Positions 17,566 to 24,301 of a DNA stretch of 36,903 nucleotides are shown here, piece after piece; the first letter of the stretch is position 1; each line of letters begins with the position of its first letter. The notes under the pieces were generated by a model. It was given only the letters and a program-made list of their open reading frames with translations. It did not search any database and was not told where the DNA came from. The stretch covers positions 1 to 36,903 of the forward strand of contig CAITZM010000048.1 in NCBI GenBank assembly GCA_903896925.1, written 5' to 3'. The DNA is from an uncultured Lentisphaerota bacterium. GTDB taxonomy: Bacteria > Verrucomicrobiota > Kiritimatiellia > CAIQIC01. The translations under genes were made by a program, and so were the position numbers.

Positions 17566-17967
17566 ATGCCGACCGGCAGTGCAGCGCGCGAGGAACGGCC
17601 CGACCAGGGTCTGCCCGCCGCGCGTCGCCTGCGTGCGACGGGTCTGTTTGCCGAAGCTTATGATCAGAATCGCTGTCAACGTGGCCGCTATATGCTGCTC
17701 TGGTTGCGGCGTGGACCGGAAGCGGCGTTACGGCTTGGCGTGGTCACCAGCAAAAAGGTGGGCGATGCGGTGACGCGCGTCAAGGCCCGCCGCCGGATGC
17801 GCGAAATCTTTCGCCGCCGGCGGAGCCAGATGCACGGTGCCGTCGATGTGGTCTTGATTGCGCGCGCCAGTCTGCCGGACGCGCCGTTTGACGAGGTCGT
17901 GAAGGATTTTCTGAAACTGGCCGAGCGCGCCGGTTTACTGACCGGCGGAGCAGGGCAGGGGTCATGA
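17566..17967 (+). CDS. rnpA: Ribonuclease P protein component
   Basis: 133 residues. The start at ATG 17566 is chosen because CGGAG (17555-17559) is well spaced before it; a TTG at 17551 overlapping the rpmH stop is the alternative. RnpA binds the P RNA catalytic subunit and helps it mature the 5' ends of tRNAs. The core motif is present as RLGVVTSKKVGDAVTRVKAR followed by RRMREIFR. In most RnpA proteins the central part reads A-x-x-R-N-R; here it is A-V-T-R-V-K, so the usual Asn is replaced by Val. The N-terminus (~25 residues before the RLRATGLFAEAY segment) is longer than usual. Its last four bases overlap the yidD start (ATGA), implying coupled translation. Confidence 0.93.
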   Translation: MPTGSAAREERPDQGLPAARRLRATGLFAEAYDQNRCQRGRYMLLWLRRGPEAALRLGVVTSKKVGDAVTRVKARRRMREIFRRRRSQMHGAVDVVLIARASLPDAPFDEVVKDFLKLAERAGLLTGGAGQGS

Positions 17968-18188
17968 AGTGGTTGTTCATCGGTTTGATCCGCCTGTATC
18001 AGTTGACGCTGTCGCCGTGGATGGGGCAGCACTGCCGTTTTTATCCGTCCTGCTCGGCCTATTGCCTGGAGGCGCTGAAACAGCACGGCCTGTGGCGCGG
18101 CCTGTGGCTGGGCCTCAAGCGGTTGGCCAAGTGCCATCCCCTGCATCCCGGCGGCGTGGATGCCGTGCCCGACCCGCATCGCCATTGA
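17964..18188 (+). CDS. yidD: Membrane protein insertion efficiency factor YidD
   Basis: 74 residues, typical length. The family signature is clear: an amphipathic N-terminus (MKWLFIGLIRLYQLTLSPW), the cysteine-bearing HCRFYPSCSAYCLEALKQHG and the CHPLHPGGVD ending. YidD is a small inner-membrane-associated protein that assists YidC-dependent insertion. It overlaps rnpA by four bases and is followed 22 bases later by yidC, matching the conserved gene order. Confidence 0.97.
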   Translation: MKWLFIGLIRLYQLTLSPWMGQHCRFYPSCSAYCLEALKQHGLWRGLWLGLKRLAKCHPLHPGGVDAVPDPHRH

Positions 18189-18210
18189 ATCGTTTCCGTG
18201 GAGTTATCGG

Positions 18211-20025
18211 ATGAAAAAACAAGACATCATGATGGTGGTCATCCTCGGCGCCCTGCTGGTGCTCTGGACCATGTTCGGTCAGAAACTGACCGGCGGCGAC
18301 CGTCCGCCCGCGCCGACCGCGGCCGGCACGAATACCTTCAGCGTCACCAATGCGACGGGCGCGCTCGCCAAGGCTGATGCGATCGCCGCGCCCGATCCCA
18401 AGGTGGCCGCCGCGGCGACCAACGCCACGCCTGTTATCGCCGAACTGCAGGTGCCCGCCAAGCCCGAGCAGACCCTGCTGTTGACGAACGACTACCTTGA
18501 GGTCGTGGTCTCCTCCAAGGGTGCCTCGCTCAACAGCGTGGTGATCAAGCAGTATCAGGAAAATGCGAGCGCGAAGAGCGGCCCCGTGCGGCTCGACTTT
18601 ACGGAGCGCCGCGCACTCGCGCCGGTGAGCCTGGCCGGCATCCCGAACGCGGCGGATTTCGAATTGCAGGCGAGCAGCGACGGCCGCGGCGCCGAGTTGG
18701 AATATCGCGCAGCCAGCGGGCTGGTCTTCCACCGCACGATCACGCTCCCGGCGGGCAAGAGCTACCTGTTGGGCGTTGCCGATACGTTTAAGAACACGAA
18801 CAAGGACACGCTGCCGTTGCCTCCCTATGGGATGCAGCTGGGCGTGATGCGCGATCTGCCCGGCGAAACGCCCCAGCAGGGCTACGTCTACCTCGGCGTG
18901 GACGCGCTGCCCGGCGGCGGCGAGAAGGTGCAGTATTTCGCCGGCGATCTCGGCGGCCTGTTTGAGGAGAAAAAGAACGCCGCGAGCCTCGCCGTGCCGG
19001 AGCAGGTCGAAGGCATCTGGCCCAAGGTCAAGAATGTGCCCACGATCACCAGCGTGGACTGGCTCGCGGTCAAGAACAAGTATTTCGCGCAAATCCTGAT
19101 GCCCAACGATGCGACGGAATATCCGCACCTGTGGGCGCAGCGCACCCTGGATCCCGGCGAGACCAACACCACCCTCCACGCCGAGAAATTGACCAGTCTC
19201 AAGGCGGTCGCCGCCACCGTCATGTTCCCCGAATCGCGCATCGAGGGCGACAAGCCGGTCGCGCGGTCGATGCAACTCTATGTGGGGCCTAAGCTCTACT
19301 CCGCGCTCGCACCACTCAAGCGCAGCATCGTGGACGTGATGGAGTTCGGCTTCTGGGGCCCGGTCGGCAAGGTCCTGCTGTGGACGATGAACGCCATCGC
19401 CAGCGTCTGGCCGTACAATTACGGCCTCGCCATCATGCTGTTGACCATCCTCATCCGCATCGTCTTCTGGCCGCTGACGCACAAGAGCACGCAGAGCATG
19501 AAGCGCATGCAGGCTGTCCAGCCGCTGATGAAGGAAATCCGCGAGAAGTTCAAGGACAACGCCCAGAAGCAGCAGCAGGAGATGATGCGCCTTTACAAGG
19601 AGCACAAGATCAACCCGCTCGGCGGCTGCCTGCCGATGCTGATCCAGATCCCCGTCTTCATCGCGCTCTTCGTCGTCCTGCGCAGCGCCATCGAGCTGCG
19701 GTTCGCCTCCTTCCTCTGGATCACGGACCTCAGCGAAGCCGAGAACCTCTTCCCGTTCGGTTACAGCATTCCGCTGGTCGGCTGGTCGGCGATCAACATC
19801 CTGCCCATCCTGATGGCGGTGACCATGTTCTGGCAGCAGAAGCTCACCCCCAGCACCGGCGACGCGCAGCAGCAGAAGATCATGATGTTCATGCCGGTGA
19901 TGATGCTGTTCTTCTTCTACAACTTTGCCGCCGGTCTCTCGCTCTATTGGACCACCAACCAGGTCCTGATGATCGTGCAGTTGTACTGGCAGCGGCGGCA
20001 TCCCACCCCCCTCGCCAAGGCGTAA
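18211..20025 (+). CDS. yidC: Membrane protein insertase YidC
   Basis: 604 residues. ATG 18211 follows TGGAG about seven bases upstream; an in-frame GTG at 18160 lies within yidD and is not needed. The N-terminal transmembrane anchor (IMMVVILGALLVLWTMF) is followed by a large periplasmic beta domain at residues ~75-375, as in Gram-negative YidC. The Oxa1/YidC core then follows with five membrane segments, including LAIMLLTILIRIVFWPLTHK, whose buried Arg matches the conserved hydrophilic-groove arginine, and GGCLPMLIQIPVFIALFVVL. It inserts membrane proteins alone or with Sec. Unlike many bacteria, no jag/khpB or mnmE follows; a terminator closes the operon. Confidence 0.97.
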   Translation: MKKQDIMMVVILGALLVLWTMFGQKLTGGDRPPAPTAAGTNTFSVTNATGALAKADAIAAPDPKVAAAATNATPVIAELQVPAKPEQTLLLTNDYLEVVVSSKGASLNSVVIKQYQENASAKSGPVRLDFTERRALAPVSLAGIPNAADFELQASSDGRGAELEYRAASGLVFHRTITLPAGKSYLLGVADTFKNTNKDTLPLPPYGMQLGVMRDLPGETPQQGYVYLGVDALPGGGEKVQYFAGDLGGLFEEKKNAASLAVPEQVEGIWPKVKNVPTITSVDWLAVKNKYFAQILMPNDATEYPHLWAQRTLDPGETNTTLHAEKLTSLKAVAATVMFPESRIEGDKPVARSMQLYVGPKLYSALAPLKRSIVDVMEFGFWGPVGKVLLWTMNAIASVWPYNYGLAIMLLTILIRIVFWPLTHKSTQSMKRMQAVQPLMKEIREKFKDNAQKQQQEMMRLYKEHKINPLGGCLPMLIQIPVFIALFVVLRSAIELRFASFLWITDLSEAENLFPFGYSIPLVGWSAINILPILMAVTMFWQQKLTPSTGDAQQQKIMMFMPVMMLFFFYNFAAGLSLYWTTNQVLMIVQLYWQRRHPTPLAKA

Positions 20026-20051
20026 GGCGCCAGGCTGATCCGTCATCGCGA

Positions 20052-20088
20052 AAGGGCGTCCTTCAGTTGAAGGACGCCCTTATTATTT
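20052..20088 (+). terminator. Rho-independent terminator after yidC
   Basis: The stem AAGGGCGTCCTT pairs with AAGGACGCCCTT around a six-base loop (20052-20081), followed by a T-rich tail (ATTATTTT). It lies 26 bases after the yidC stop and faces the convergent gene at 20164. Confidence 0.88.
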
Positions 20089-20163
20089 TCGTATCGTTGC
20101 CGGGGAAGGCGGGAGCGCGCGGCCGTGATTGCCGGTTGTGCGGTGGCGGAGGTCTGGGGCCGG

Positions 20164-20922
20164 TCAGAAATGCGCGTTGATCAAGGGCAGGAAGGGCACC
20201 GGGTTGTTCCAGATGAAATTGAGCAGCCCGATCTGCACGCCCGTCATGCCCCCTGCATACGCATAGTTGATGAGGCCGATTTGCAGGCCGTGCAGTTCGC
20301 CATCGCACAGATTCGCCGCTCCGATCTGCAGCCCGCGCAGGGTGCCGCCACACGCATTGACGCCGCCCAGCTGGACCCCGCTAAAACCACGATGGGCTTC
20401 GTTCGAGAGCCCCACCTGCGCGCCCGCTCCCATGAAGCTGTCGTTGGCGCCCAGTGCAAACTGAAAGCCGCGCAGCGTGACGGCTCGATTGCCCACCCCG
20501 GCAAACTGCAGGCCCCGCAGCTCGTCCGCATGGTTGAACAGCAGGCTGAGTTGCAAGCCCGTATAGCTTGCATAGCTTTCGTACGGGTGGGTTGAGCCGA
20601 TGACGTCCATATTCAAGAGAGGGGCATCGGCCGCGTCGAAGATGATGAACCCAAACCCCAGGCTGGAGACCACATTGCCCACGCCCAGTTGCAGGCCGCC
20701 GCTGCTGGCGGCGGCGCTGTTGAAAAGGCCCACATCCAAGCCATAGACCTGGTTGTTTTGCGCATAGATGCCGCTGCAGCGGAGCCCCATCACATCCCAG
20801 TCGCGGGGGAAGGCCTGAACGGGGCTCCAGAGCGAGAGCTGCAGGGGGGTGGCGCCCACGGCCAGCGCACGGCTCCACGGTGCACACAGGGTCAGGAGCA
20901 GGACCATGAGCATTTGCTTCAT
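20164..20922 (-). CDS. Secreted surface-repeat protein (LA_2272-like)
   Basis: 252 residues with a signal peptide (MKQMLMVLLLTLCAPWSRALA). The mature part is built from ~20-22-residue beta-type repeats with the core GLQIG or GVQLG followed by a small-residue turn and N: LRGFQFALGAND, FSGVQLGGVNACGG, LRGLQIGAANLCDG, LHGLQIGLINYAYAGG, MTGVQIGLLNFIW. This matches the repeat style of the LA_2272-type surface proteins first named in Leptospira. That family assignment is from memory of the pattern. Such repeats suggest an outer-membrane or surface beta structure; no function is known. A ribosome-site-like TAAGG lies about seven bases before the ATG. Confidence 0.75.
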   Translation of the reverse strand: MKQMLMVLLLTLCAPWSRALAVGATPLQLSLWSPVQAFPRDWDVMGLRCSGIYAQNNQVYGLDVGLFNSAAASSGGLQLGVGNVVSSLGFGFIIFDAADAPLLNMDVIGSTHPYESYASYTGLQLSLLFNHADELRGLQFAGVGNRAVTLRGFQFALGANDSFMGAGAQVGLSNEAHRGFSGVQLGGVNACGGTLRGLQIGAANLCDGELHGLQIGLINYAYAGGMTGVQIGLLNFIWNNPVPFLPLINAHF

Positions 20923-20951
20923 GCGCGTACCTTACTCCAACTATGCGGAGA

Positions 20952-20995
20952 ACGGTAACCCGTGGGGCACAACTCCTCGCCCCACGGGTTACCGT
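20952..20995. terminator. Long GC-rich hairpin between two reverse-strand genes
   Basis: A perfect 16-base stem, ACGGTAACCCGTGGGG (20952-20967) with its complement at 20980-20995, extends to 17 pairs with C20968-G20979. It sits 25 bases past the stop of the 37-residue gene, where a terminator is expected, but neither strand has a U-tract after it. It may be a Rho-independent terminator of unusual type, an RNA-stabilising hairpin or a small repeat. Confidence 0.6.
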
Positions 20996-21019
20996 ACATC
21001 CGTCTTCTTGCTTCCCAAC

Positions 21020-21133
21020 TCAGGGCGTTTTGGGATGCAGCTTGGCCTGCTTCTGTTGCTGGGCCTTCTGTTGGTTGGCGGCTTTCTGCTTCTGATCCTT
21101 GGCCTTTTCCTTCTTACCTTTCGTGTCACCCAT
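21020..21133 (-). CDS. Small Lys/Gln-rich protein, 37 residues
   Basis: It reads MGDTKGKKEKAKDQKQKAAN then QQKAQQQKQAKLHPKTP. A perfect ribosome site (AAAGGAG, seven bases before ATG 21133) supports real expression, and the Lys/Gln/Ala composition is far from random for this GC-rich DNA. It is highly basic and probably disordered, or a single helix. Similar tiny MGD...KK...Q proteins of unknown role exist in many bacteria, by my recollection of the pattern. Nucleic-acid binding is a reasonable guess but unproven. Confidence 0.7.
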   Translation of the reverse strand: MGDTKGKKEKAKDQKQKAANQQKAQQQKQAKLHPKTP

Positions 21134-21587
21134 GGGGCAACTCCTTTCTCGCGTTTTCCGTCACATTCCGTCGCGCCTGAGCCCCGCCCGGCAAGGTTGT
21201 GGCTCCATCGACAATCTGGAGCCAACAACGGGCGCACCTCGCGTCATTCTTTACGGCGCATGGATTGGAAACCCCGAACAAGCGGTAACACAAGCCAGCC
21301 ATGATGCGGAGGTTAAATCGCCGGCTTGTTTTGTCAAACCAAATGTGAGGAGGCCGCCTGGAATCGGGGGGCGGTCTGAACCCGTCGATTGCTAAATGCG
21401 GCAGGTTCGTCGCCGGCCTGCGGCGTGTTTTCAACTTGCGTCTGGTGCTTTCGGTTGCCCAAGCCACCACGAGCGCTGTACAGCTCACCGCAAGCTCAGG
21501 GTTCTTCCGAGCAGTCGCTCGGTGCGGACATCGTTCAGCGACCAGACGAGACCCTCAAGCTTGCGCGGAGTGTTGCCTTGCGTCCAT
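21134..21587. other. Gene-free interval of about 450 bases
   Basis: I see no supported gene, RNA or repeat here. A reverse-strand frame at 21126-21488 has no domain, signal or ribosome site and runs through the start of the 37-residue gene. It is a likely promoter region for that gene, but no convincing -35/-10 pair was found. Confidence 0.5.
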
Positions 21588-22913
21588 TCAGGTGGTGACG
21601 ATGGCGCGGCGGCCCTGCAGCCAATCCAGTTCGCACGCCAAGCCGGCTATGCGCTGCAGCAGCGGGTCCAGGCTGGCGCCGGGCGGCACCGTCAGGATCA
21701 GGAAGAACTCGCGGGCCTGGACGAGCACGACCGGTTTTTCGCCGAGCGGCAGGACCAGCGTATGCAGCGGTTGCGGGTCGAGGGTCAGGAGGTAACGGCG
21801 GGCGCGCCGGAACAATTGCGGCACGATGGCGGCCAGCGGGGCCGCCTCGGCCTCGGTCAGGCCGGCGGTGGCCAGCGGCATGCCTTCACGGTTGCTGAAC
21901 ACACAGCCGGTGACGGGCGTCAGCGCGCAGAGCTGGCCGGCGAGTTGCGCCAGGGTGGGGCGGGCCGTCTTGTCCAAGCCCAGCAGATTGCACAGCAGCT
22001 CGTGCCGGTCGCGGCGTCGCTGCGTCAGCCCGGTGCATTGTTTGAATAATTTGCGGCCGATGCCGGGGACTTCGGCCAGTTCAAAGATGGACTGGAAGCG
22101 TCCGTGTTCCTGCCGGTGCTTGAGAATGGCCTCGGCGCGCAACGGGCCGATGCCCGGCAGTTTCAACAGGGTCTGGAGGTCGGCGTGGTTGATGTCCACG
22201 ACGTGGGCCCCGGCATCGGGGCCGATTTCCACGCCGTTCCACTCGCCCGGGCGCAACACGCGCGGCGGGGCGGCGGGTGCGGATGGCGTCGGGGGCTGGG
22301 CGGCGGCGGCCACCATCGGCTCCGGGGTCGGGGGCGGCGGCGTAACCACCGGGGGCGCGAGGGGCGCGGCCGGCTTGAAATAGTCGGGGATGTGTTTGAC
22401 GCCATCGGCCGCCTGGGCAACGGGGAGGGCTGCCTTGAACCACTGGACCGGGATGGCTTCAACGACCATGGCCAGGTCAAGGCTGATGACCGCATCCGGT
22501 TCCGCCTTGACCCAGCCGCCGGGCAGCACCGGGAGGAACTCGCGCAATGGGAATTGAATCCGGCCTTTTTTCAACTGGCCCAGCACGGCATCGCGCGGGA
22601 CATCCAGTTGCGCGTCCGGGAAGGTGTGCGCGTTCCACGCCGGGCCACGCAGTTCGTCGGGCAGCTGTTGCAGAAGCGCTTTGCACGGGATGGTCAGCAC
22701 CGTGCCCCGGTCCTCGCCCAGGATCTCCTGGACGCGCGTAAACATGTTCACCGCCTGCTCCATGGTCAGATTGGCGGCCGGCGTCATGGCCTTGGGCGCG
22801 GCGGTCGGCGCTGTGGGGGGCGCCTCCGGCGTGCTGGCGGGCACCGGCAGAGGAGTGGCGGCGGGCGTGCCATGGGCACGCAGCTTCTTGCTCAGCATTT
22901 CCAGAATATTCAT
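21588..22913 (-). CDS. Helix-hairpin-helix / roadblock-LC7 fusion protein
   Basis: 441 residues. ATG 22913 follows AGGAGC with good spacing. Order: a short N-terminus (MNILEMLSKKLRAHG); a Pro/Ala-rich linker; an unrecognised domain at ~47-175 with two similar motifs, TIPCKALLQQLP and QFPLREFLPVLP; a second Pro-rich linker at ~175-235; a ComEA-type double helix-hairpin-helix at ~236-296 (DINHADLQTLLKLPGIGPLR and FELAEVPGIGRKLFK); and a roadblock/LC7-like domain at ~314-438 (VTGCVFSNREGMPLATAGLT). Helix-hairpin-helix modules usually bind DNA or act in assembly; roadblock domains bind and regulate small GTPases. The gene is divergent from mglA, which encodes such a GTPase. I do not recognise this fusion as a described protein. 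Cytoplasmic, with no signal peptide. Confidence 0.75.
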   Translation of the reverse strand: MNILEMLSKKLRAHGTPAATPLPVPASTPEAPPTAPTAAPKAMTPAANLTMEQAVNMFTRVQEILGEDRGTVLTIPCKALLQQLPDELRGPAWNAHTFPDAQLDVPRDAVLGQLKKGRIQFPLREFLPVLPGGWVKAEPDAVISLDLAMVVEAIPVQWFKAALPVAQAADGVKHIPDYFKPAAPLAPPVVTPPPPTPEPMVAAAAQPPTPSAPAAPPRVLRPGEWNGVEIGPDAGAHVVDINHADLQTLLKLPGIGPLRAEAILKHRQEHGRFQSIFELAEVPGIGRKLFKQCTGLTQRRRDRHELLCNLLGLDKTARPTLAQLAGQLCALTPVTGCVFSNREGMPLATAGLTEAEAAPLAAIVPQLFRRARRYLLTLDPQPLHTLVLPLGEKPVVLVQAREFFLILTVPPGASLDPLLQRIAGLACELDWLQGRRAIVTT

Positions 22914-22970
22914 GCTTGCTCCTGTTAGCACGTATCGTACCATTTCTGCGGCTGAAGATCATGCAAATAT

Positions 22971-22986
22971 TGGCATGGATATTGCC
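22971..22986 (+). promoter_or_regulatory. Sigma-54 promoter upstream of mglA
   Basis: TGGCATGGATATTGCC fits the -24/-12 consensus (TGGCACG, four bases, TTGCW): only C6 to T and the final W to C differ, with GG and GC at exactly the right spacing. The predicted transcript would start near 22997, about 77 bases before the mglA ATG. The first 11 bases are identical to the element upstream of the pilin gene. Confidence 0.65.
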
Positions 22987-23073
22987 TCATAGCTGGCGTA
23001 AATATGCTGCGGTGAACGGCTGCGGGCGGGCTTGGATGCCGGCCCGGCAACCAGGCGGAAAAGGGTTGGCTGT

Positions 23074-23706
23074 ATGTCTTTTGTGAATTTCAAGAAGCGG
23101 GAAGTGCAGTTCAAGATCGTCTATTACGGGCCGGGTTTGTGTGGCAAGACCACGAACCTGCAGGTGATTCATCGCCTGATCAACCCGGAGGCGCGGGGTG
23201 ACCTGACCTCCATCGCCACGGCCGGCGAGCGCACGTTGTTCTTCGATTTCATGCCGCTGGTGGCCCAGGCCATTGAGGGGTATCAGACGCGGTTTCAGTT
23301 GTACACCGTCCCGGGGCAGGTGATGTACAACCTGACCCGCCGGCTCGTGCTGCGCGGTGTGGACGGCGTGGTGTTCGTGGCGGACAGCCAGTGGAGCAAG
23401 ATGCAGGAGAACGTGGAAAGTTTTGCCAACCTGGAGGAAAACCTGCAACTGCAGGGCGAAACGCTGCAAACCCTGCCGCATGTCCTGCAATACAACAAGC
23501 GTGACCTGCCGGACGTGGCGCCGGTCCACTACATGGAATTCATGCTGAACCATGGCGCGGTCCGCCAGTCCAGCTTTCCGGCGGTGGCCACCACCGGAGA
23601 GGGCGTTTTTGAAGCCCTGAACATGGTGGCGCGCCAGGTCCTGCACAAATTCATGATCGTTCACAGTCGCAAAGAGGAAGGGGTGCGTGAACTGGCTTTG
23701 GTTTAA
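23074..23706 (+). CDS. mglA: MglA-type small GTPase
   Basis: 210 residues from ATG 23074; a TTG at 23032 is an unlikely earlier start, and AAGGG precedes the ATG. All GTPase motifs are visible: P-loop GPGLCGKTT at 19-27; TVPGQ at 78-82, where Thr replaces the usual Asp as in MglA; NKRD at 141-144. Arg53 and Gln82 coincide with the catalytic residues known from Myxococcus and Thermus MglA. MglA is a cytoplasmic polarity switch: in its GTP form it sits at the leading pole and directs type IV pili or gliding machinery, and roadblock (MglB-type) proteins stimulate its hydrolysis. A roadblock gene follows 44 bases downstream, and a sigma-54 element lies upstream. Confidence 0.95.
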   Translation: MSFVNFKKREVQFKIVYYGPGLCGKTTNLQVIHRLINPEARGDLTSIATAGERTLFFDFMPLVAQAIEGYQTRFQLYTVPGQVMYNLTRRLVLRGVDGVVFVADSQWSKMQENVESFANLEENLQLQGETLQTLPHVLQYNKRDLPDVAPVHYMEFMLNHGAVRQSSFPAVATTGEGVFEALNMVARQVLHKFMIVHSRKEEGVRELALV

Positions 23707-23750
23707 GTCCGTTCCGCCGGGCCCAAGGTTCGCAAATCCGGGAGCATTTT

Positions 23751-24227
23751 ATGGCGCAAGTGTTGCAAGAAAAGGATTCCGTCCGGCTGCGCAAAGTCCT
23801 GCTGCAGTTGCTGGCGCGGTCCGAGTCGGATGATTGTCTGCTGTGCGATTCCGGCGGTCACATGCTGGCGCTGGAGGGCGCCAGCCGGCATGATCCTTTC
23901 CTGATCTCGGCCTTGGGCGCGGGCGTCTTCGGCGCCAGCCGGGAACTGGCCCGCATGTTGGGTGAAAACGAGTTCAGCGCCGTCCTGCACCAGGGCGAGC
24001 GCAAGAGCATTTTTTTGCGCGCCGTGGATGCGGACACCCTGCTGGTGATGATCTTTTCCCAGAGCGCCAACGTGGGTCTGGTCAAGCTCTACTCCACGCC
24101 GGCCGTCGAAGACTTGCGGCAGATTCTCGCCGACATCAAGCAGGGTCCGCCCGTGGGCGACACCGAGGATTCCCGCCCCTTTGTGCTCAGTACCGAGACG
24201 CAGCTCTTTTCCCTCCGGAAGGAGTGA
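23751..24227 (+). CDS. Roadblock/LC7 domain protein (MglB-like)
   Basis: 158 residues, preceded by GGGAG. Residues ~10-130 form one roadblock/LC7 domain: an N-terminal helix (LRKVLLQLLARSE), a strand pair around CLLCDSGGHMLALEG, a central helix (ALGAGVFGASRELARML) and later strands (SIFLRAVDADTLLVMIF). The last ~25 residues are probably flexible. Lying directly after mglA, it is the best candidate for the GTPase-activating partner, but it could instead be a different roadblock subclass. It shares the fold with the C-terminal domain of the divergent fusion protein, so two roadblock partners surround one GTPase here. Confidence 0.85.
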   Translation: MAQVLQEKDSVRLRKVLLQLLARSESDDCLLCDSGGHMLALEGASRHDPFLISALGAGVFGASRELARMLGENEFSAVLHQGERKSIFLRAVDADTLLVMIFSQSANVGLVKLYSTPAVEDLRQILADIKQGPPVGDTEDSRPFVLSTETQLFSLRKE

Positions 24228-24301
24228 TCCGACGTTCCGGGGCGGGCGCGGTTGCCTTGTAAACGCGCGCTTGGGGCGTAACATTGCCGCCTGAATCAGG
24301 T

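Noticed and set aside
18115..20046. A 643-codon reverse frame across yidC, and a 541-codon one across the GAF activator (35011-36636)
   Set aside because: Both are antisense shadows of certain genes, with no recognisable domain.
21126..21488. A 120-codon reverse frame
   Set aside because: No domain, no ribosome site and atypical composition; it runs into the leader and first codons of the 37-residue gene.
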